A DNA stretch of 64,000 nt from Rhodoferax sp. U11-2br (GCF_018619435.1 NZ_JAHFZF010000018.1:25618-89617); one strand, 5' to 3'. Positions 49,784 to 59,806 are shown, numbered from the stretch's first letter. Numbers and translations are program-made. The notes: generated by a model not told the origin, from the letters alone.

Positions 49784-52111
49784 TTAGCTGAGTGTCGCCT
49801 CTTGTGATTCAGGCTTGGGTTTGCCCTCTTTTTTGGGCAACGGGGTGATATCAAGCAACACCTCGGTTTTGCTCTCGTCCTTGTCGTCCAAATCCACCGT
49901 CAAGCGGCCACCGTCCATCAAGCGACCAAACAGCAACTCATCGGCCAGTGCCCGCCGGATGGTGTCCTGAATCAGGCGCTGCATTGGCCGGGCACCCATC
50001 AACGGGTCAAAACCTTTCTTGGCCAGGTGTTTACGCAGCTTGTCGGTGAAGGTGACTTCCACCTTCTTGTCGGCCAGTTGTGCTTCCAGCTGCAGCAGGA
50101 ACTTGTCCACCACACGCAGGATCACGTTTTCATCCAGTGCCTTGAAGCTCACGATGGCATCCAGACGGTTGCGAAATTCCGGCGTGAAGAGGCGCTTGAT
50201 ATCGGCCATTTCATCACCCGCCTCACGCGGGTTAGTGAAACCGATGGTGGCCTTGTTCATGGTCTCGGCACCCGCATTGGTCGTCATGATGATGATGACG
50301 TTGCGGAAGTCAGCCTTGCGCCCGTTGTTATCGGTCAAGGTGCCGTGGTCCATCACCTGCAGCAACACGTTGAAAATCGCCGGGTGGGCTTTTTCAATCT
50401 CATCAAGCAACAACACACAATGCGGCTTCTTGGTGATGGCTTCGGTCAGCAGCCCGCCTTGGTCAAAGCCCACATAACCGGGAGGTGCGCCAATCAGGCG
50501 ACTCACCGCGTGCTGTTCCATGTACTCACTCATGTCAAAGCGGATCAGCTCAATGCCCATGATATAGGCAAGCTGCTTGGCCGCTTCGGTCTTTCCGACA
50601 CCCGTGGGGCCGCTGAACAGGAAGGCACCAATCGGCTTGTCACCCTTGCCCAGACCAGAGCGCGCCATCTTGACGCTGGAGGCCAGCATGTCGAGCGCCT
50701 TGTCTTGACCGAACACCACGTTTTTCAGGTCACGCTCCAGCGTCTTGAGCTTGCCGCGGTCATCGTTGGACACATTGGCAGGGGGAATGCGGGCGATCTT
50801 GGCCACAATCTCTTCGACCTCGGTCTTGCTGATGATCTTCTTGCGTTTGGAGGCCGGCAAGATACGTTGTGCGGCACCTGCCTCATCAATCACATCAATC
50901 GCCTTGTCCGGCAGATGGCGATCGTTGATGTACTTGGCGCTCAGTTCCGCCGCTGCCTGCAAAGCCGCCAGCGCGTATTTCACACTGTGGTGTTCTTCAA
51001 AGCGCGATTTCAGCCCTTTGAGGATGTCCACCGTCTGCTCGACAGTTGGCTCAACCACATCCACCTTCTGGAAGCGGCGTGACAAGGCTGCGTCTTTTTC
51101 AAAAATGCCACGGTATTCGCTGAAGGTGGTGGCACCGATGCATTTGAGGGCACCCGAACTCAGCGCCGGTTTGAGCAGGTTGGACGCATCCAGCGTACCT
51201 CCAGAGGCCGCCCCCGCACCAATCAGCGTGTGGATTTCGTCGATGAACAAGATCGTGTTGGGCTTGTCTTTCATGGCCTTGAGCACCCCTTTGAGGCGCT
51301 GCTCAAAATCACCGCGGTACTTGGTACCCGCCAGCAAGGCCCCCATGTCGAGTGAATAGACAATCGACTCGGCCAGGATGTCGGGCACGTCTTTCTGGGT
51401 GATGCGCCAGGCCAGCCCTTCGGCGATGGCGGTTTTGCCCACACCAGCCTCGCCGACGAGCAACGGGTTGTTCTTGCGGCGACGGCACAGGATCTGGATG
51501 ACACGCTCGACCTCGTAGTCGCGACCAATCAGCGGGTCGATCTTGCCGTCCTTGGCCAGCTGATTCAGGTTTTGGGTGTACAGGTCCAGCGGCGAGGACT
51601 TTTCATTTTTCTCCGCACCACCGTCTTCGGTATCAGCCGGGCTTTCGCCAGACTTGATGGGCTCAGGTGGATCTGATTTCTTGATACCGTGGGCAATGAA
51701 GTTCACCACATCCAGCCGGGTCACCCCCTGCTGGTGCAGGTAATACACGGCGTGGGAGTCTTTTTCGCCAAAAATGGCAACCAGCACATTGGCACCGGTG
51801 ACTTCCTTTTTGCCGCTACCAGTGGACTGCACGTGCATGATGGCACGCTGTATCACGCGCTGGAAACCCAGCGTGGGTTGGGTGTCCACATCGTCGGAGC
51901 CAGCCACCTGCGGGGTGTTGTCCTTAATGAAGGTGACAAGCGACTTGCGCAGGTCATCGGCATTGGCTGAACAAGCGCGCAGCACCTCGGCTGCGCTGGG
52001 GTTGTCCAGCAAAGCCAGCAGTAAATGTTCGACGGTGATGAATTCATGGCGTTGTTGACGCGCCTCCACAAACGCCATGTGAAGACTGACTTCCAATTCT
52101 TGGGCAATCAT
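49784..52111 (-). CDS. clpA: ATP-dependent Clp protease ATP-binding subunit ClpA
   Basis: AAA+ unfoldase that feeds ClpP. 775 aa: N domain (1-145) for adaptor binding, first AAA domain with GEAGVGKT (220-227), second AAA domain with GPTGVGKT (about 500), and the ClpP-contacting IGF loop ([10 protein letters not shown]). The C-terminus carries an acidic/lysine tail. The clpS adaptor gene lies upstream on the same strand, the standard pairing. Confidence 0.97.
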   Translation of the reverse strand: MIAQELEVSLHMAFVEARQQRHEFITVEHLLLALLDNPSAAEVLRACSANADDLRKSLVTFIKDNTPQVAGSDDVDTQPTLGFQRVIQRAIMHVQSTGSGKKEVTGANVLVAIFGEKDSHAVYYLHQQGVTRLDVVNFIAHGIKKSDPPEPIKSGESPADTEDGGAEKNEKSSPLDLYTQNLNQLAKDGKIDPLIGRDYEVERVIQILCRRRKNNPLLVGEAGVGKTAIAEGLAWRITQKDVPDILAESIVYSLDMGALLAGTKYRGDFEQRLKGVLKAMKDKPNTILFIDEIHTLIGAGAASGGTLDASNLLKPALSSGALKCIGATTFSEYRGIFEKDAALSRRFQKVDVVEPTVEQTVDILKGLKSRFEEHHSVKYALAALQAAAELSAKYINDRHLPDKAIDVIDEAGAAQRILPASKRKKIISKTEVEEIVAKIARIPPANVSNDDRGKLKTLERDLKNVVFGQDKALDMLASSVKMARSGLGKGDKPIGAFLFSGPTGVGKTEAAKQLAYIMGIELIRFDMSEYMEQHAVSRLIGAPPGYVGFDQGGLLTEAITKKPHCVLLLDEIEKAHPAIFNVLLQVMDHGTLTDNNGRKADFRNVIIIMTTNAGAETMNKATIGFTNPREAGDEMADIKRLFTPEFRNRLDAIVSFKALDENVILRVVDKFLLQLEAQLADKKVEVTFTDKLRKHLAKKGFDPLMGARPMQRLIQDTIRRALADELLFGRLMDGGRLTVDLDDKDESKTEVLLDITPLPKKEGKPKPESQEATLS

Positions 52112-52192
52112 GGTGTTCCTTTAGTAGCTTCGGTTCGATGGTCAACTGTAATCTGATTTGAAATCAGGGCGGCTCTACAAGGATTCAGATGC

Positions 52193-52555
52193 TCAGGAAT
52201 CCAACGGTTCTGCGACACACTGCAAGGGATGCCCCGCTTTGTTGGCTGCATCCAGTACCTGACTCACCTTGGTGGCCGCCACGTCGCGCGAGTAAACGCC
52301 ACAGACGCCTCGGCCATCGAGGTGAATCTTCAGCATGATCTGGGTCGCTGTTTCCAGATCCTTGCCGAAATACTCTTGAATCACAATCACCACAAACTCC
52401 ATCGGTGTGTAGTCGTCATTGAGCATGACCACCTGGTAGAGCTTGGGCGGCTTGGTTTTCTGGGTCCGACGCTCCAGCACCACCGTGCCGTCTGAGTCGT
52501 CCACTTCAGGTTTGACAGGGCGTTGCGGAATAATTTTCGGTATTTTGGTGCTCAT
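52193..52555 (-). CDS. clpS: ClpS adaptor of the N-end rule pathway
   Basis: Binds ClpA and presents N-degron substrates. 120 aa. Core: [20 protein letters not shown] (N-end residue-binding DD), and the C-terminal [20 protein letters not shown]. 81 bases before clpA on the same strand. Confidence 0.96.
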   Translation of the reverse strand: MSTKIPKIIPQRPVKPEVDDSDGTVVLERRTQKTKPPKLYQVVMLNDDYTPMEFVVIVIQEYFGKDLETATQIMLKIHLDGRGVCGVYSRDVAATKVSQVLDAANKAGHPLQCVAEPLDS

Positions 52556-52591
52556 GAATTCATTTTATCGAGCCGCCTCTGATGCTGCAGA

Positions 52592-53632
52592 CTACTGTGA
52601 CATGGCGCCAGCAATGCAAAATTCAAGCCCACCCATCTGCTTTGCCAGCCAAGCGTCCACATCCGCCGGGTGGTGAAAGGTCTTGACTGCCTCAAACGCC
52701 AGCTGTGCCTGCGGATAGACCCGGCGCAACAGGTTAAGCCATTGCTTGAGCCGCCCGGTCTGCTGATCACGCCGCAGATGCAAGCCCACCAGCTGCCAGA
52801 AGTCGGCTATCAAAGGCAGCAATTGCTCCCAGGGCAACACCATGTCCGCGTTTGAACCCGGCTCCAGATGGCCTGCGCCGTGTGGCGTCTGGGCGGCCAG
52901 AATCTCCAGCGCCAAGCCCGGATTGGCCACGATGCCACGCCCAAGCATCAAGCTATGGCAACCACTGGCCAGACGGCAGGCTTGGGCGTCGGCAGCGGTC
53001 CAGATCTCACCATTGGCCACCAGCGGCAACTTCACCACCTGGCGGATGTCTCCTACTCGCTCCCAATACGCCGGTGGGCGGTAACCATCCACTTTGGTGC
53101 GTGCATGCACCACCAGCTCGCTGGCACCTGCCGCCTCAATGGCCTGCGCACAGGCTTCAGCCCGGCTGTCGTCCTTGAGACCCAGGCGCATCTTGGCCGA
53201 CACCGGCTGCTGCGCAGGCACCGCCCGGCGCACCTCGGACACAATTTTGAACAGCAACTCGGGCTCGTCCAGCAAGGCTGCGCCGCCTCGGTGCCGGTTC
53301 ACCACTGGCGAGGGGCAGCCAAAGTTCAGGTCAACACCATTCGGCCCCATGGCCGCCAGACGCGCGGCGTTGTCGGCCAGACAAATCGGGTCAGAACCCA
53401 GCAACTGCGGGCGTACCGGCACACCTGAGCGAGTCTGGCTGCCGTGCAGCAACTCGGGCATCAGGCGCTCAAACACGCGCTCTGGCAACAAGGTGTCGGT
53501 GATACGGATGAACTCGGAGACACAGCGCTGCACCCCGCCCACACGGGTCAGGATGTCACGCAGCACAAAGTCCAGCAGCCCCTCCATCGGGGCCAGAAGC
53601 AAGATTGGGGAGTCGTTAGGCAGATTTGGCAC
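52592..53632 (-). CDS. dusC: tRNA-dihydrouridine synthase, DusC-like
   Basis: FMN enzyme reducing uridine in tRNA. Motifs: ILLLAPMEGLLDFVLRDILT near the N-terminus, VDLNFGCPSPVVNRHRGGAA (catalytic Cys), and VVHARTKVDGYRPPAYWERV. The subgroup call rests on the start LLLAPMEG and overall length; DusA/B are excluded by motif context. No ATG fits the N-terminus; GTG 53632 is proposed (346 aa) but lacks a good ribosome site, and the open frame runs on to 53758. Confidence 0.87.
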   Translation of the reverse strand: MPNLPNDSPILLLAPMEGLLDFVLRDILTRVGGVQRCVSEFIRITDTLLPERVFERLMPELLHGSQTRSGVPVRPQLLGSDPICLADNAARLAAMGPNGVDLNFGCPSPVVNRHRGGAALLDEPELLFKIVSEVRRAVPAQQPVSAKMRLGLKDDSRAEACAQAIEAAGASELVVHARTKVDGYRPPAYWERVGDIRQVVKLPLVANGEIWTAADAQACRLASGCHSLMLGRGIVANPGLALEILAAQTPHGAGHLEPGSNADMVLPWEQLLPLIADFWQLVGLHLRRDQQTGRLKQWLNLLRRVYPQAQLAFEAVKTFHHPADVDAWLAKQMGGLEFCIAGAMSQ

Positions 53633-53760
53633 GGGGCAGATTGTGGCGGCAATTGAGCCCGCCGCCAGCACACACAGCGGGCTATCATTTGCACTGCTCT
53701 GGTGCGCTGGTGGATGTGAACATCGCCGCCACTGGCAGATCACCTTTTTGGGAGACAACG

Positions 53761-54231
53761 ATGGCCATCACTGTCAAGCTGGATCTGGGTTACGAATTTG
53801 CCGTCAAGGCGGCCTATCACACCGTGTTTGAGCTGCTGTCCGATGTGCCCAAGTCCGCCAGCCACTTTCCCAAGCTGGACAAGTTGGTGGACCTGAGTGA
53901 CAACGTGTACCGCTGGGAGATGGCCAAAATTGGCGTGGCCAAGTTTGTGCTGCAGACCATTTATGCCTCCAAATATGTGAGCAACCCGGCCAAGGGCTCG
54001 GTCATCTGGACTCCGGTGGCCGATGAAGGCAACGCCCTGGTGTCGGGCAGCTGGAAGATCGTCGACAAAAAAACGTCTACCCATTTGACGCTGAAAATCC
54101 AGGGCGAGGTGACCATGCCCCTGCCCAGCCTGGTCAAGATGGTGGTGGTGCCCGCAGTGCAGGCCGAGTTTGAGAAACTGGTGGAACAGTACATCGCCAA
54201 CCTTACCCAAAAATTCGGTGGTGAGGTCTGA
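53761..54231 (+). CDS. SRPBCC-fold (START/CoxG-like) protein
   Basis: 156 aa from ATG 53761, with GGGAG just upstream. The sequence has the SRPBCC pattern: an N-terminal strand with FAVKAAYHTVFELLSDVPKS, a middle run ending GSWKIVDKKTSTHLTLKI, and a long C-terminal helix AVQAEFEKLVEQYIANLTQK. Such proteins bind hydrophobic ligands or act as co-chaperone-like factors; the ligand is unknown. It is divergent from dusC with little space between them. Confidence 0.72.
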   Translation: MAITVKLDLGYEFAVKAAYHTVFELLSDVPKSASHFPKLDKLVDLSDNVYRWEMAKIGVAKFVLQTIYASKYVSNPAKGSVIWTPVADEGNALVSGSWKIVDKKTSTHLTLKIQGEVTMPLPSLVKMVVVPAVQAEFEKLVEQYIANLTQKFGGEV

Positions 54232-54249
54232 AAGCCACAACGGCATCTT

Positions 54250-54310
54250 TATTTGCTATCTAATAAGTAGCAAATTGCGCATTTACAACAAGGGCTAACG
54301 GCCAAAAAGA
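54250..54310 (+). repeat. Interspersed AT-rich repeat between the SRPBCC gene and vgrG
   Basis: TATTTGCTATCTAATAAGTA then ACAACAAGGGCTAACGGCCA; full-length type copy. Confidence 0.65.
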
Positions 54311-54366
54311 TCAAAACTCTGATCATGGCCGTCCGGCGATCGCCAGCTCGCTCGTCGTCCGCTTTG

Positions 54367-56337
54367 TCAGTTCTGCAGGATTTTCGAGCCCTTCATGACC
54401 AGGTCGCCGCTCGCCTTGACATTGATCTTGCCTGCGCTCTCGATCGTGATGTTCTGGCCCTTGATCTGAATCGTCCCGTCCTTCTTCATCACGATGCTGG
54501 CGCTGCCGGTCTTGATGGTGACCGAATCACCCGCTTCGATGACCAGATTCTTGCCAACCGTCAGCGTGTCACTCTCAGCCACCGATGTACTGCGGCCCTT
54601 GGCAACGGTGCTGGTTTGCGCACCACCAACCACCTCGCTCAGATTGGCCCCCACAGTGACGGATTGTGAGGCGCCAACACTGACAGTTTGCGAAGCCCCG
54701 ACCGCGACCACCTGCGACGCACCAATGGTGAGGCTATGGTTGCTGCCAACAGTGATCATCTCGTTGTGGTCAACCTTGTGCGTCCGGTCGTGGCCAACCC
54801 AGTGTGTTTCGTCGTTCTCGACCTCGATGTCCTGGTTTTTCTCGGCATGTATCCAGAGCTGCTCGCTGCCTTTTTTGTCCTCGAACCGGATGGCATTGGC
54901 GTTGGCGCTTGATCCACCCTGGGTCGAGCGCGTCAGAACACCACTCTGCGTTTTGTTGGCTGGCAGCTCCCAGGGCGGCATCTGATCGGCGTTGTAGACC
55001 CGGCCTGTGATGATCGGTTGATCCGGGTCCCCTTCCAGAAAGTCAACAATCACCTCCTGGCCGATGCGTGGAATCGTGACCATGCCCCAGGCCTTGCCGG
55101 CCATCGGGTGTGAGATGCGAACCCAGCAGGAGCTGTTGTCGTTCTTTTTGCCATAACGGTCCCAATGGAACTGCACCTTGACCCGGCCGTATTTGTCGGT
55201 GTGGATGTCTTCACCAGCAGGCCCCACCACGATGGCCGTCTGCGGCCCCTGCACCAGTGGCCTGGGTGTTGTCCGTCGCGGTCGAAACGGCTGCTTGCTG
55301 CTAAGCACAGTGAACCGGCAGACACAGCTGTCACCTGCCGCCACGCCGCCATCCTGGTCGCCCGAACTCAGCTTGTAGATCGTCGACAGCACCAGGTACT
55401 CCTGATTCTGATCAGCCTGAGGCTGTCCACCCAGCGTGAACAGCGCCCCGACCGAAAGGCCACGCACATTGCTTTCACCGTGAACCACGTCGACAGAAGT
55501 CTGCAACTCTTCCATGCGAGTCCGAGCCAGCCGGTTACCATCTGCCGAGGAGAGATGGTCCCCCGGGTAGTCATAAACCTCGTAGTCAGCCAGCACATGG
55601 TCTGCCGACATCTTTGAAGACACCGCGAGTTCGGTACTCGGGTGTTCAAAGTCGAAGGCATCGGTCTCGTACCTGCCCGGCTGGATTTCGAAGGCATGGC
55701 CCCACTGACTGACGTATTCCTGGTCGGGGCGCACCGGTTCGGCCGACCCCTTGAAGAGCAGCTTGTCGTAGCCTTTGGTTGGTGCGTGTGCACTGTACGC
55801 ATCCGCCAGCACCAGGGTATGGCGCCCTTCTGCGTGGATGAAAAAGTAGTAAATGCCTTCCTGCTCCATCAGGCGGCTGACGAAGTTGAAGTCGCTCTCG
55901 CGGTATTGCACGCAGTAGCTGTGTTTGCGGTAACTGTTGGAAAGTGCAAGCCGGGTGTCCGCCACCTTGTGATCGGCAAACACCTGCAGGACGATTTCCG
56001 GCACGGTCTTGTCCTGGAAGATGCGGCAGTCCGCCGTGCGGGTCAGCAGCCACAGCCAGGGGCGCACCGTGGCATGGTAGGCGTAGAACTTACCGCGCGT
56101 GCCCATCTGCTGAAAACGCGTCACGTAGCCGTTGAAGTACCGGTAGCAACCCCCCTTGAGTTCGTGCTTGAGCGTTAGGCGCTGGCCCAGTATTTTGGCG
56201 GCGCTGATGCCCGCCTGCGCGCTGAGCATGTCCACCTCGAACACACTGGGTCGGGACAACTCCTCGCGCGCCGTCAGGTGCTGAAACACAAAGGCGTCTT
56301 TTCCGAGTGATGAGACGATGTCCATCAAGCTAGGCAT
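54367..56337 (-). CDS. vgrG: Type VI secretion VgrG spike protein (orphan)
   Basis: Trimeric spike of the type VI secretion system, which can carry effectors. 656 aa: the gp27-like N-terminal part (FQHLTAREELSRPSVFEVDM through about 370), the gp5-like OB region (DIHTDKYGRVKVQFHWDRYG, SCWVRISHPMAGKAWGMVTI, PRIGQEVIVDFLEGDPDQP), then a beta-helical needle made of short valine/glycine repeats (GASQVVAVGASQTVSVGASQ). It ends at the needle (MKGSKILQN) with no attached effector domain. Strong ribosome site AAAGGAGG before ATG 56337. No tss genes or effector/immunity genes adjoin it, so it is an orphan that depends on T6SS genes elsewhere. Confidence 0.93.
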   Translation of the reverse strand: MPSLMDIVSSLGKDAFVFQHLTAREELSRPSVFEVDMLSAQAGISAAKILGQRLTLKHELKGGCYRYFNGYVTRFQQMGTRGKFYAYHATVRPWLWLLTRTADCRIFQDKTVPEIVLQVFADHKVADTRLALSNSYRKHSYCVQYRESDFNFVSRLMEQEGIYYFFIHAEGRHTLVLADAYSAHAPTKGYDKLLFKGSAEPVRPDQEYVSQWGHAFEIQPGRYETDAFDFEHPSTELAVSSKMSADHVLADYEVYDYPGDHLSSADGNRLARTRMEELQTSVDVVHGESNVRGLSVGALFTLGGQPQADQNQEYLVLSTIYKLSSGDQDGGVAAGDSCVCRFTVLSSKQPFRPRRTTPRPLVQGPQTAIVVGPAGEDIHTDKYGRVKVQFHWDRYGKKNDNSSCWVRISHPMAGKAWGMVTIPRIGQEVIVDFLEGDPDQPIITGRVYNADQMPPWELPANKTQSGVLTRSTQGGSSANANAIRFEDKKGSEQLWIHAEKNQDIEVENDETHWVGHDRTHKVDHNEMITVGSNHSLTIGASQVVAVGASQTVSVGASQSVTVGANLSEVVGGAQTSTVAKGRSTSVAESDTLTVGKNLVIEAGDSVTIKTGSASIVMKKDGTIQIKGQNITIESAGKINVKASGDLVMKGSKILQN

Positions 56338-56648
56338 GCTGAAACCTCCTTTGAGACCCGTTGCAAGCTATTCACCGGCGTGCTGGTCACATGGCATGGG
56401 TGTGGAACCCAGCTGCATTGGCTTGGCCCCCCAGCCAACCAGAACGACCCGGCCATGATCATCATTCTGCCGCACCCAGGCGGGCTTGCACCAGCGACAC
56501 CGTTGGCATCTGAACCCGCAGGCCAGCTCTCCCTGGCTGACTGACATGGCCGTTGAAGGAATGCAACAGCGGGGCCTGCTGCAGGTTCGATAATGGCGGG
56601 TGGCCAAGTGCCCTCCAGACTTGCGCTCCCTTTCAGAAAGACCCTTTC
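56338..56648. other. 311-base intergenic region between vgrG and the KASIII-like gene
   Basis: Divergent gap holding the promoters of both genes. An AT-poor stretch with several short open frames on both strands is present; none shows a convincing ribosome site or family signature. I see no strong sigma-70 match. AAAGGAGG just before vgrG is the only clear signal. Confidence 0.4.
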
Positions 56649-57767
56649 ATGCACCGCGTTTGTATCAGCAGCACCGGGCTTTATGTGCCCCCCCACATCA
56701 TCAGCAACGCCGAACTGGTGGACACCTTCAACCGATATGCCGACCTGCATAACACTGAACACGCTGCTGACATAGCAGCAGGCAAGCTAGCAGCGGTGCC
56801 TCACTCCAGCGTGGAGTTCATTGAAAAGGCGTCCGGCATCCAGCAGCGTTATGTGGTGGACAAAGCCGGTGTGCTCGACCCCACACGCATGCGCCCGCGC
56901 CTGACGCGTCGGCCAGACTCAGAAATCTCATTGATGGCCGAGATCAGCGTGGCCGCTGCGCAAGACTCCTTGCAGCGTGCTGGCAAAACCGCCGCCGATG
57001 TGGACGGGGTGATCTGCGCTGCCGCCAACATGCAGCGCGCCTACCCGGCCATGGCGATCGAGATCCAGCAGGCGCTGGGCATCCAGGGTTTTGGCTTTGA
57101 CATGAACGTGGCCTGCTCCTCGGCCACCTTCGGCATCGAGATGGCGGTCAACGCGGTGCGTAGCGGCTCAGCGCGTGCGGTGCTGGTAGTCAACCCTGAA
57201 ATCACCTCACCCCACCTGGCCTGGAAGGACCGCGACTGCCACTTCATCTTTGGCGACGTTTGCACCGCGATCCTCGTGGAGCGACAAGACTCCGCCCCGG
57301 CAGGTGCGTTTGAGGTGCTGGGCACCAAGCTGGTTACCTCGTTTTCCAACAACATCCGCAACAACGCCGGGTTCATGTCGCGCTCGGAAGACCGCAACCC
57401 CGACGACCGCGACCAGCTGTTCTACCAGGAAGGCCGCAAGGTGTTCAAGGAGGTCTGCCCAATGGCTGCCGAGCACATTAGCAACCATCTGGCCACGCTG
57501 GACCTGGCCCCCAGCGGGGTGCGCCGTTTCTGGCTGCACCAAGCCAATCTGGCGATGAACCAACTGATCAGCCGGCGCCTGCTTGGGCGCGACGCCACAG
57601 CAGACGATGCACCGGTGATCTTGAATGAATTTGCCAACACCGCCTCGGCCGGGTCCATCATCGCTTTCCACCGCCACCAGGCAGACATTGCCGCTGGTGA
57701 GGTGGGGGTGATCTGCTCGTTTGGTGCGGGGTACTCGATTGGCAGCGTGGTGGTACGCCGCCTCTGA
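56649..57767 (+). CDS. KASIII-like beta-ketoacyl-ACP synthase
   Basis: Thiolase-fold condensing enzyme, 372 aa from ATG 56649 (MHRVCISSTGLYVPPHIISN). The catalytic triad of FabH-type enzymes is visible: Cys in NVACSSATFG, His in WLHQANLAMN, and Asn in LNEFANTASAG. It is longer than E. coli FabH (317) and carries an N-terminal insertion (about 25-60). This resembles Pseudomonas-type FabH paralogues (such as PA3286) that use medium-chain acyl-CoA rather than acetyl-CoA, so a role in fatty acid salvage is possible. No fab genes are adjacent. Confidence 0.82.
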   Translation: MHRVCISSTGLYVPPHIISNAELVDTFNRYADLHNTEHAADIAAGKLAAVPHSSVEFIEKASGIQQRYVVDKAGVLDPTRMRPRLTRRPDSEISLMAEISVAAAQDSLQRAGKTAADVDGVICAAANMQRAYPAMAIEIQQALGIQGFGFDMNVACSSATFGIEMAVNAVRSGSARAVLVVNPEITSPHLAWKDRDCHFIFGDVCTAILVERQDSAPAGAFEVLGTKLVTSFSNNIRNNAGFMSRSEDRNPDDRDQLFYQEGRKVFKEVCPMAAEHISNHLATLDLAPSGVRRFWLHQANLAMNQLISRRLLGRDATADDAPVILNEFANTASAGSIIAFHRHQADIAAGEVGVICSFGAGYSIGSVVVRRL

Positions 57768-57770
57768 GTT

Positions 57771-58301
57771 TTACTTCAGGTCGCGCTTGAAGCGGATCTC
57801 TTCGATCCGCGTCAGGCCCACCAGCACCGTTTTGATGCTGGTCATTTCGCGTTTGTAACCGGCCATGTCGAAGAAGCGCAGCGCACGCTCGTAACCCAGC
57901 GGCACCCAGGCGGTGACCTTGGTGCAGCCTTCTTCGATCAATGCGTCGCGCGCGGCGTCCCACAGCGCCAAGCCCACGCCCTGCCCCCAGTGGCTCGGGC
58001 GGGCGTACATGGACCAGATTTCTCCCATGGTGGCCGGTGTTTTGGGGTCGCGTGAGCGATCAAAACCGACAAAACCCACTACATCACCCTCGGCCACCGC
58101 CACCAGCACCTGCGGGTCGGCGAACTCGATGGCTTCGCGCCAGTAGGCCTGGCTCTTTTTCAGGGAATCAAACTCCGGCATCGGCTCGCCGGGAAACTGC
58201 GCCTTGAACGCGGCCTGGGCGGCAGCGGCCTGGATTTCGGCAATCACTTTGGCGTCGCGCTCTTTGGCGGGACGGACTTCAACTTCAATAGGTTCAGACA
58301 T
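57771..58301 (-). CDS. GNAT-family N-acetyltransferase
   Basis: 176 aa from ATG 58301 (MSEPIEVEVRPAKERDAKVI). The GNAT core IWSMYARPSHWGQGVGLALW (acetyl-CoA binding, QGVG) is followed by a late-fold segment LGYERALRFFDMAGYKREMT. Substrate unknown. Convergent with the KASIII-like gene, three bases apart at the stops. Confidence 0.85.
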   Translation of the reverse strand: MSEPIEVEVRPAKERDAKVIAEIQAAAAQAAFKAQFPGEPMPEFDSLKKSQAYWREAIEFADPQVLVAVAEGDVVGFVGFDRSRDPKTPATMGEIWSMYARPSHWGQGVGLALWDAARDALIEEGCTKVTAWVPLGYERALRFFDMAGYKREMTSIKTVLVGLTRIEEIRFKRDLK

Positions 58302-58417
58302 GCAAAAAAAGGCCGGGCAACAACCCGGCAAAGTATCAAAAAGGAGCTGGATTGTCGCTGTTCGCGCGCAGGCTGGCGGCAGAGCCCCCTGGCAGCCTGC
58401 ACCTGCAAACCCGTTTG

Positions 58418-58474
58418 CTACAACTCAGATAGCTATTGAACCTTTTACAACAAGGGCTATAAGCCCAAACAACC
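58418..58474 (+). repeat. Interspersed AT-rich repeat after the GNAT/KASIII pair
   Basis: CAGATAGCTATTGAACCTTT then TACAACAAGGGCTATAAGCC. Confidence 0.6.
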
Positions 58475-58500
58475 CATGAATCTGATCACCAATCCGGTGC

Positions 58501-59061
58501 TCAGGCCCACGGCTTCCACCAGCGGGCTTTGGGCTGCAGGTCGAGCAATTCGTCAAACGGCGTGTTATCCAGCACCGGGTTGGACTCGTCGTGGCGAAAG
58601 CCGGTGAGTTCTTTGGCCAGTATCAGCGGCACATCCATGTGGAAGTGGCCTTCAAGGCTTTCGCTGTCCTCGGGCTGCGCTGTGGCCAGCAAGCCATGGA
58701 ACCGCTGCGGCACCTGGCCCTGGCAAGACATGTTCTCGGGGTCAACGTCGCCCTGGTGTTCAACACGCCAGATCATCTGGCCGTCCTGCCAAAGCGCGGT
58801 CGACGCGTAGTTGACATGTTCTTCCAACGCGCAGGCCACCAAGCGGCAACCCGCTGACAGCGTCGACAAGCTTGGCGGCAAACCAATACGGTGGTCACAC
58901 CGACCAGCCATCACCAAGAACCAGTCTGCCAACAAGCCATGGCTGGCGATGCCCTTGAACGGGTAACTGCAAGTGTTGCCGGTGTGTTTGAGACCCAGCC
59001 GTGACAAAGCGTCTTCGGCAGAAAGCCCTTGCACCGCAACCCAGCTTAAAGAAACACCCAT
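58501..59061 (-). CDS. Hypothetical protein, unrecognised family
   Basis: 186 aa from ATG 59061 (MGVSLSWVAVQGLSAEDALS); the frame runs upstream but only as antisense-type sequence over the hydrolase gene. Soluble; no signal peptide. Segments with possible conservation include LSRLGLKHTGNTCSYPFKGI and RVEHQGDVDPENMSC. I cannot assign a family. It starts 10 bases after the alpha/beta-hydrolase stop on the same strand, so the two may form an operon. Confidence 0.65.
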   Translation of the reverse strand: MGVSLSWVAVQGLSAEDALSRLGLKHTGNTCSYPFKGIASHGLLADWFLVMAGRCDHRIGLPPSLSTLSAGCRLVACALEEHVNYASTALWQDGQMIWRVEHQGDVDPENMSCQGQVPQRFHGLLATAQPEDSESLEGHFHMDVPLILAKELTGFRHDESNPVLDNTPFDELLDLQPKARWWKPWA

Positions 59062-59071
59062 GGTGTATGGC

Positions 59072-59806
59072 TCAGGTTGGGGATCTGTGACTACCCTGCT
59101 GGCACAGCGCGGCGATAGCAGCGTAAGCGTCTTCACGGGCCTGTGGCTCGCGCGCATAGTGCTCGCTGAGTTGGTGGCCAGCCCGGTGGATGATGTGGTG
59201 CTGACGGCTGGCGCTCTTGCTGGCACAGGTCAGGTAGGTGTGCGGAATCTCGGGCGGTACCACGCAGTCTTCTTCGGCCGATATCACCAGCAGGTGGCCG
59301 GTGTAATCGGCCACCAGGTCAAACGCATCCGAATCCACCCAACTGTCGGGTGTACGCAGGATCTGGCTGAACTGCGGGCCAAACGGCACCTGGTAGGCCT
59401 GGGTGGCATAAGCCGCCGGAATGGCCAGACACAGGCGCGGCACGCCAAGTTGGGCAGCGGCCTTGACTGCCACGTAGGCCCCCATGCTGAAACCCACCAG
59501 CGCCAGCGCCTCGGGCACCAGCCCCTGCGACTGAACAACGGCAATCACCTGCTGCACCCGCTCCTCCAGCGTGGTGCCCAACTGGGCGCCCCCGGTGCGG
59601 CCATGCCCCACCGCATCAAAAGCGATGGTCTCGATGTGGCGGGCATGCAAAAAGCGGCGCAGTTCGCCAAACCCCTCGGCGGCTGAGGTGCCACCACCAT
59701 GCAAGATCAGCGCCGTGTGGCTGGCACCTAGCGGCGTCCAGCGGCTGCCATGCAGCAACGCGCCCTGGAACGGCACCTGAAAGTCAAGATGATCCCCGCT
59801 CAGCAT
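59072..59806 (-). CDS. Alpha/beta-hydrolase
   Basis: Serine hydrolase fold. 244 aa from ATG 59806; GTG 59833 would add nine residues. Motifs: LILHGGGTSAAEGF (oxyanion region), GFSMGAYVAVKAA (nucleophile elbow with Ser), and a late His in HIIHRAGHQLSEHY. Substrate unknown. Upstream of an unrecognised gene on the same strand. Confidence 0.8.
   Translation of the reverse strand: MLSGDHLDFQVPFQGALLHGSRWTPLGASHTALILHGGGTSAAEGFGELRRFLHARHIETIAFDAVGHGRTGGAQLGTTLEERVQQVIAVVQSQGLVPEALALVGFSMGAYVAVKAAAQLGVPRLCLAIPAAYATQAYQVPFGPQFSQILRTPDSWVDSDAFDLVADYTGHLLVISAEEDCVVPPEIPHTYLTCASKSASRQHHIIHRAGHQLSEHYAREPQAREDAYAAIAALCQQGSHRSPT

Noticed and set aside
56338..56762. Minus-strand small frames upstream of vgrG considered as a PAAR or effector remnant
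   Set aside because: No PAAR motif or ribosome site; the longer one overlaps the start of the KASIII-like gene, so it is probably non-coding.
54367..59061. Type VI secretion gene cluster
   Set aside because: Only vgrG is present; no sheath, baseplate, ClpV or membrane-complex genes are recognisable nearby.
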